The notes beneath the pieces were generated by a model. The model made no database searches, was not told the origin of the DNA, and was given only the letters and a program-made list of their open reading frames with translations. The position numbers and the translations under genes were made by a program. This document shows positions 57,960-64,000 of a DNA stretch of 64,000 nucleotides, piece after piece. The stretch comes from Wolfiporia cocos (lineage: Eukaryota; Basidiomycota; Agaricomycetes; Polyporales; Phaeolaceae), in contig JACCLO010000010.1 in the NCBI GenBank assembly GCA_029448655.1, forward strand, positions 1,426,001 through 1,490,000, read 5' to 3'. Each line of letters begins with the position of its first letter. Within the stretch, counting starts at the first letter, position 1.

Positions 57960-60900
57960 TGTCGCTCAGACTGTCTGGCATATATACTCCTAACCTATTT
58001 GTACATGTTTGTACGGTGGCTCAGAGGCCTCTACATACTGGTATCTAACTGGCTATGAGCTTCGGGCCGGTAATGGCATCGGAGCGCTGGTATGCGAGGA
58101 TGTCCATGGCGACGTAGCGTATAAGGGGCGGATCTAAGGAGTAGCCAATCTGTCGGGTTCGATCGGTGGTTCTCGTCGATCGTAGGTGCGCCGGTAATGG
58201 CGGGGTTCTAAGTCCGTGATCGGGCGTGGTCTGCCACGATCGGGGTGTAGCGCTCTGTGACTGGTAGGGTTCTCAGTCGTGCAGAGCCTGGGGTTATTAT
58301 CCCTGCCTGTTGTACTCGTAGGTCGGGGTGCGTATGGGGTATAGTATAATGTCTATGCCAGTAATGGCGAGTGTCCATGCGGTAGGGACGCGAGGCATCA
58401 GGTTTAGTGTTCTGGGTCACGTGCGAGCGTAGACCGTGCCCCTAGTCGTCGTATAGCGTAGTGTACGGTGGCGGTTTAGCCTGGGTCTGTATAAGGCGTA
58501 CCGTCGTGCTATTGTAGCCTGTTGGGCTCTAGGGGTCGGCTCGTGACTCCGGGGTTTAGGGACTAGGCAGCGTATGGTTCTTGCTGCCGGGACTTGGACT
58601 GAGTTTAGGGTTAGACTGCTGGTGGCCTGCTAGTGCCCGTAGTGTCCTGTATAGCGGAGGGCTTCTACTAGCGTTGCCGTGGGGTTTCAGCTGGGCTCGG
58701 ATAGAGTGCTGTAGTGTGCGTATGGCGTGAGTGGGGTGCCAAGCTAGCGTGTTCTACTAGGCTTTGAAATTGGCTTGTGACAGTACCCCCTCTTTTAGCA
58801 ACTCGTCCCCGAGTTTCCTTGCAAGTTCCTTGGACGTGGTTCGACTGTGCTTGTCTGCACCGGGCGTGATGTACTATCGGTCTGGTCTCGACGTTCTAGT
58901 GCCCGCGTGTTTTCTAGTCTACTTGTAGGCGTGACCAGTGATGTCTGAAGTGCTAGTGTATAGCTTTTCTACTTCAGTGGTCCTATGCCCGCATGTCCTT
59001 CTGGTGCTGTCTGACCAGTTTGTTCGACTCTGAGCTCTGTCTACCGTTGGATCACCTTGGACGCGCGGGTCCTTGGGTCCTGTAGACGTCCTTGCTCTTT
59101 GTCTTACGTGTTCCCTGGTTTCGACAGTGGGTTGTAGTGTAGTGCGTGTATGGTATGTCCGCGTGTCTTTTCTACACAACCCGCTTGCAAGTATCTTTCC
59201 CTGGAGCGTTTGACTAGCTCCGTGTGTCCGTATGTCCTGTTCGTCCGACCTGTTACCTGTTGTCTTTCCGCGGTTCGTGGTAGGGATGTCTCGTCTACCG
59301 TAGGTGTAAAATGAATGTAAGTAACAAGTCCTGGTTCCTATCCGTGTGTATCCTATCTGTATAGTAGGGGGGATGTGGTTCCTTTGCTTTGGTATATGGT
59401 TTCGTTACTGTGATGTGTGTCTTTTTTTATTTTATTTTATGTATATGTTTTTGTTTCTTTTTATATTTTGTATGTTTTTTGTTTCTTTTTTGTTCGCCTT
59501 CAATTCGTCGGCGTGTTTTTGTATCATAAGGGTCGTATCGTATCGTAATATTCGTTGGAAGTGGGGTGTCTGGTTTGTTCTCCCCGGGTTCGTATAGTAA
59601 AGGTGTGCCTTTTGCTTATTGCACCGTTGTCTACTGCCTAAGTACGTGTGCGCGTGATGGCCTGGTTTGCCAAATGCCGCATAGTGGTAGCCCTTCACCG
59701 TGTCTTTGGTGAGGCAAGGGTTCGTTGTCGATGTCCAGAAAGGGTGATTTTCGTTAAATTGACCCGAAATAATCGATTTCCCCCCCCCTAGATTCAAGCT
59801 GTCCTCGGCTTGTCGTTTCCTTCTACTTCTACTTATTTTTCCCTTTACTTTCTTTCCCTTCGTGCTTGGTCTGAGGGCGCTTCAGCGGCCTTGGTTCCCG
59901 AGGTTATGGTACTGGGAGTCGTTCGTGACTCGTGTTCCCAAAGGTTTCGGTACTGAAGGGTGGCGTGGCGCGGACGCGAGCTCTGGTCCGATTTCTAGGT
60001 ACTTGGATCCTTCCGTGTTCGTTCAAGGTGCGTATGTTTCCCCGCATCCTTGGTGGTTCGTTATTCTATTTTATAAATATAAACGAGTGGTTAGCGATTT
60101 AAGGGGCGCTATCCCCCTGTGAGTTTGCTCGTGCTCGGGTATAGTTTTATTCGTATCTCTAGTAGGGTTTCCCCGGTGTTTCTAGAGATTGAGTCGTTGC
60201 AACGGGCCCGTAGGTTCCCGTGCTTAATCGTATACTTCCGAGGGATGTCTCATCTCGGTTGTATGGGTCGTAAGTACGCTTCTATGCCCTGTATTGGGTT
60301 CATAGGCGTTTGCACTGATGTTACATCCGAGGTATTACTCGTCTCGGTATTAGGACTGTATTGTCCGGTGGTTATAGGATATACTTATGTCCGCAGAGGT
60401 CCTTGGGTTTCGTTCTGGCCCGCTGGTCCTCTGCGAGCACAAGGATAATGGTACAGGGGTTTGAGTTGCCCCGGGGTTATAAGTCCATTGTGCGCTCTTT
60501 GTGGAGTTCGCACATCTACATATTGTACAGTTATATTTACACCAAGAGGCGGCATATTGCCGGTTCCCTCTGGTTCCCTTTTCGAGTTCCTCATAGTGTC
60601 TTTATTAAAGGAAAGTACTTAGCTGTGCCCGGTCTGGTTTACCGGGAGGTCACTGTGTTGGTTCTTTTCTGGCCATCTGAGTCTACTGGGGGTTGGTACA
60701 TGGGCTGTCCAGCTGCCCGATCCATTTTACGGCCGGAATCGCCGAATGAGTGTGGGGGGCGTTGATGGCCCGAAGGGTTGTAAGGGCGCTGTTTGGCCCG
60801 CGTACGAGGTTGATTCGGGTTGAGGGACGATGGTGCAGTCCCGTGGTTGCGTAACCGGACATGAGTGGCGGTCCCTGTTCCCACTGCCGTATTCTGGCTT

Positions 60901-63900
60901 AGGTACTGGGGAGTGGCGTCATGCCGGGGTTGGTCGGCTTCCATGGTCTTTACTGGCGGCGGCTACATGTTCAGCCGTTGGCCCAGGCGGTGTATGCCTG
61001 ATCTCCTGCTCGGTTCGTTTCTTCCTATGTACGTTAGTGAATTTATAATTTAAAGTGCGCGATCTAGCGCGTGGGGGTATAGTGGCTGGGCGTCTGGTTC
61101 GCGTGCGGCCCATAGTTCCGGGTTAGGGTCCGGCACGTGACGTCCTGCCTGCCTTGATCCTGTCGAAGGCGGGGTGTAGGTGTATACTATTACAGCCGTC
61201 TGCTGGGGTGATGTGTCGGCAGCGGCGACTTGCTTATTTTTGACGATTCCAGTTGGTGTAGGGGTTTTGAGATCGAGCGGAGGGGGTTGCTTCCTCAGCT
61301 GGTGGTTCCGGTTTCTCAGCGTTCCTGGCGGGATAACGCGAGGACTAGGGAACCCCTGCTTTGGTTGCGGTTCCCTCAGGCTTGATCGGTTACGACGGAA
61401 GTGTGCGTCGTATTGGGTTACCAGGACCCCCTCTTTAGGGATGGTCCTTCTACTTCTCCTGTTCCTGTTTTCTCTAGAATGTAAGCAAGTATAATATATT
61501 TTACATCCCCGCGATCTACTTGGTTCAGACCGGGGGCGGGGTTGGTTCATTGACCGGAATGATACGTCGGTCGTGCATTCGTTACCCGCGGTATTTCTCG
61601 TCGCGGTGGTGGACTGCCGGTGGTTCTCGTTGGCTGTCCCAGAATGGGTCGTCATGGATGTAGTGGCGATCGAATTGATCCGTCTTGCGCTGAGCTGGTG
61701 AGGTTCGCCGGAGCTCTTGCATTAGCGGGGATCGGTACTGCTTGGCGAGCCAAGTCGTTGGGCTTCGGAGTACTAATCAAGTTCATATTTCTGAACTAGG
61801 GCTTACGACTCCCTGTATGGGGTAGTTGCCTATCAGACGGGATTTCCTCTACCGAGGTGGCTCAGCCGGGGTCGTAACCGGTGCCGTTTTCCTCTCGGAG
61901 TACTTTCCATACGTTCTCAAAATGTTCCTCTTACTCTGGCCGTTCGAGCTGTGACTGGTCGTATTATTGCGGTACGATCTGGTCCGCGAGTCGGTTCGAT
62001 ATTCCATGGGGTGTCGTTTCGGTTCCCTAAATGATCTATTCCGTTTCGAATCATTTAGTACGACTTTTAGTGTATGGACAGCGCGGAATGGTCCGTCGCA
62101 CTGTCCCTTCACGTCCTCGCCGGTTAAGGCCATTCTGGATGTGGCGGGTTCAATTATTCCCGTGGGTAGTACATGTGCTACTACCGGGGTGCAATGTCCC
62201 TAGGGCCCGAAGGCGTAGTGTGACCTCCCCGCGGGGTAGGTCGGCATGCCCTAGCTTACGCCGTGTTGCAGTGGCGCAGTTTGTAGCGTAGGGGGTGTCA
62301 TAAAAAATTCCACGTGCCCCTTCCCGTTCTTGGGTTGGTACACGCTTCATTGTAAATGTACGCCCTTTGTCTGGGTCGTACTGACTAGGTTCCACGCGCC
62401 CGTGGTCTGGGTCCGCGCTTCATGTGTTATAGGTCGTGGGTCTGGGCGAGGCTGCCATTTCCCCTCGTCCAGACCCGTGGTATGATGTTATCCCTTACTA
62501 TTGAGGGTTGCATCGGTTTATTTTTATAAAATATTAGGTGGGAGCGTATTACGCTACTTCCCGGGGTATGTATTTTATTTCATAACGGAGTTATAAGGGT
62601 GGAGTGCCCGTGGGCCATTCCTCCAAATAGAAAGTTCGTAGCGGGATGGTTTACCGCTATAGTTCGTGACAGAGCGGAATGATTCATCGCTCGGGGTCGT
62701 GGTTTGCCCCATGGCAGAGTATAGTCCATGAATTAAAATAAGGGGCATACCTGGTTCGTGTGAGTCCGATACTTGCTTCCTAGGCTTTTCCCATGAGCCG
62801 TTTCCTATTGGACGAATTGCGTCCAGGCCCCGAGTTCCTCTCCGGGTACTCGCTGTTGGTTACGTCGTCCTCGTGACAGACTGCCGGTCCAGTCGGTGTC
62901 GATACCGGTTGTGGCGGATGGATGTCGTGTTGTGGCGGAGTAGGTACTGCTTCGGCGTCCGTGTGCTTGGTGTATCCAGAGAGCTCGAGAGCTCGATCCT
63001 TCGTCCTTGCGTAGCGTAGCTTACTTGTTTCCTCTTGCTCCGTCGGTCTCCTTCCTTTGGTGTCCAGTTTCTTCGTATACGTCTTTTTCCTATGTCCAGT
63101 TTATACATGTCCATCCCTACTCTTATTCGGGTTGTGTTCCCCCTAGTAGGTACGCGGTTTCACAGCGTTGCTAGTCCTTAGCATACCGAGTGCTCAAGGG
63201 AGGCGCGGCCCCCAAGATGTTCACGGCAGCCTTGGATTTCGCGGTGCCGTCGGAGTGACCGGTGTGTACTTCCTACTTTTGGTCTTTTCGGGGTTACCGA
63301 TATAGAGTATATTGTCTGGGATTTTTACAGTCCGTAGTATACATGGTCTAGTAACTACGTATAGTCGTTCGGCGTGCTCGGGAGTTTGTACCTCCTTTTC
63401 CCAAGCGCGGTGTAGTGCGTGGCGTCGTTGGCTGCGTAAAGTGCTGGTGAGGCTTTTCTACTTTACGAGCCGGTGTCGGATTCCGCTACGGTGCAGGCCT
63501 TCTGTATGAAGCAGGGAGTTGGGTACCCTTGCTGCCTAATTGACTGTGTATTGTGGACTGTGGATATGTCGGACTAGACGTTACGTCGGATGGGTTTATC
63601 GTGAAGGAATGTATTGTCCATTCTAAACGAAAGTGTATGTATCTCCTATAGCGGCCCCTGGCCTGCGGGGTACTCGGGGTCCAGTGGTGTTTCATCTTCG
63701 GGGTGACCGCTTTCGATCTGCGGCACGGTTTTTCCCCCTAGGACTTTGGGTGCCACTGAGCCCTTCGCGCGGCCAGTCATGGTAGGGCGGCATGGAGACT
63801 TAATCGTTCTAGCCACGGCGTTCTTCGCGGCAATGTCCAAAAGGAAAAGGTCCTGCGCCGGGGGCGACCAAGCCCAGTCTCCGGCGGTGTACGTAACGAG

Positions 63901-64000
63901 TGTGTATGTACTGAATTCCTACAGTACGCAAAGTGGAGTCACGATCAGATTTCCCCTGTATTCTTTCGGAGCGCCCCCCGCCCACTGTGGCATTCAGCCT
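57960..64000 (-). mobile_element. Gene-poor block with G+T-rich top strand, possible decayed transposable element
   Basis: About 6 kb with no recognisable fungal gene, no convincing introns and stops in all frames; the longest open stretch without obvious artefact is 121-201 codons on the minus strand (59432-59797, 61050-61655). The top strand is visibly rich in G and T (roughly 60% in lines I counted), so the minus strand is A+C-rich, as is common for the coding strand of LTR retroelements. Minus-strand frames carry Pro/Thr/Arg/Gln-rich, gag-like text, for example AKNAVARTIKSPCRPTMTGR near 63820. A run of nine G on the minus strand (59782) resembles a polypurine tract. I found no reverse transcriptase or integrase motif and no LTR pair. 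The element class is inference, and the block runs off the window. Confidence 0.35.
58055..58370 (+). repeat. Degenerate GGTAATGGC motifs
   Basis: GGCCGGTAATGGC (about 58056), GCGCCGGTAATGGC (about 58190) and GCCAGTAATGGC (about 58350) recur at spacings of about 135-165 nt, each near GTCCATG or GTTCT elements. This suggests a decayed tandem array inside the G+T-rich block. Confidence 0.35.

Overview
This is a eukaryotic window from a basidiomycete fungus, most likely an Agaricomycete and possibly a polypore (the group is an inference). The evidence is frequent short GT-AG introns of about 40-70 nt, lineage-typical families (Ste12 with C-terminal C2H2 fingers, basidiomycete-style BTB and F-box proteins, a fungal-type GH78 enzyme) and compact spacing. 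I rebuilt gene models by hand from reading frame, splice signals and family landmarks. Exon coordinates are in each entry. No tRNA, rRNA, CRISPR or prokaryotic feature was seen.

Layout. (1) 1-16.6 kb is an accessory, duplication-rich region. It holds three tandem copies of a multi-finger C2H2 gene whose C-terminus is hydrophobic (1-792, 3650-5138, 6433-7907). Three diverged copies of a GC-rich repeat of about 1.6-1.7 kb (A 1290-2986, B 8835-10460, C 14108-15746) carry 1, 2 and 3 units of an internal tandem repeat. An SDR pseudogene is truncated at the edge of repeat B, and a polytopic membrane protein gene (12144-13972, minus) starts next to repeat C. (2) 17-31 kb is mostly core genes: STE12, VPS36, an F-box gene, a BTB gene, SRP9 and an ODC-type mitochondrial carrier. 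The carrier has 12 exons, including exons of 5 and 7 nt inside its signature motifs. (3) 31.3-35.1 kb is MCD4 (GPI ethanolamine phosphate transferase 1, 19 exons). (4) 36-44.3 kb is a tandem triplet of secreted GH78 (alpha-L-rhamnosidase-type) genes. The middle copy has lost an acidic residue of the family signature. (5) 44.5-57 kb has OPI3, COQ8, a Pro/Ser-rich hypothetical gene, a decayed SDR remnant next to an apparently complete SDR gene, an orphan two-exon gene, and a GPT2/SCT1-type acyltransferase. (6) 57.9-64 kb is a gene-poor block with a G+T-rich top strand, tentatively a decayed transposable element on the minus strand.

How the genes relate. Several core genes act in membrane biology: OPI3 and the glycerol-3-phosphate acyltransferase in phospholipid synthesis, MCD4 in GPI anchors, VPS36 in endosomal sorting, SRP9 in ER targeting. 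Nothing shows that they are co-regulated. The clear local programmes are the two tandem arrays: the finger proteins (possible membrane tethering) and the secreted rhamnosidase-like enzymes, whose three promoters share a TATAAA box 49-51 nt before the ATG.
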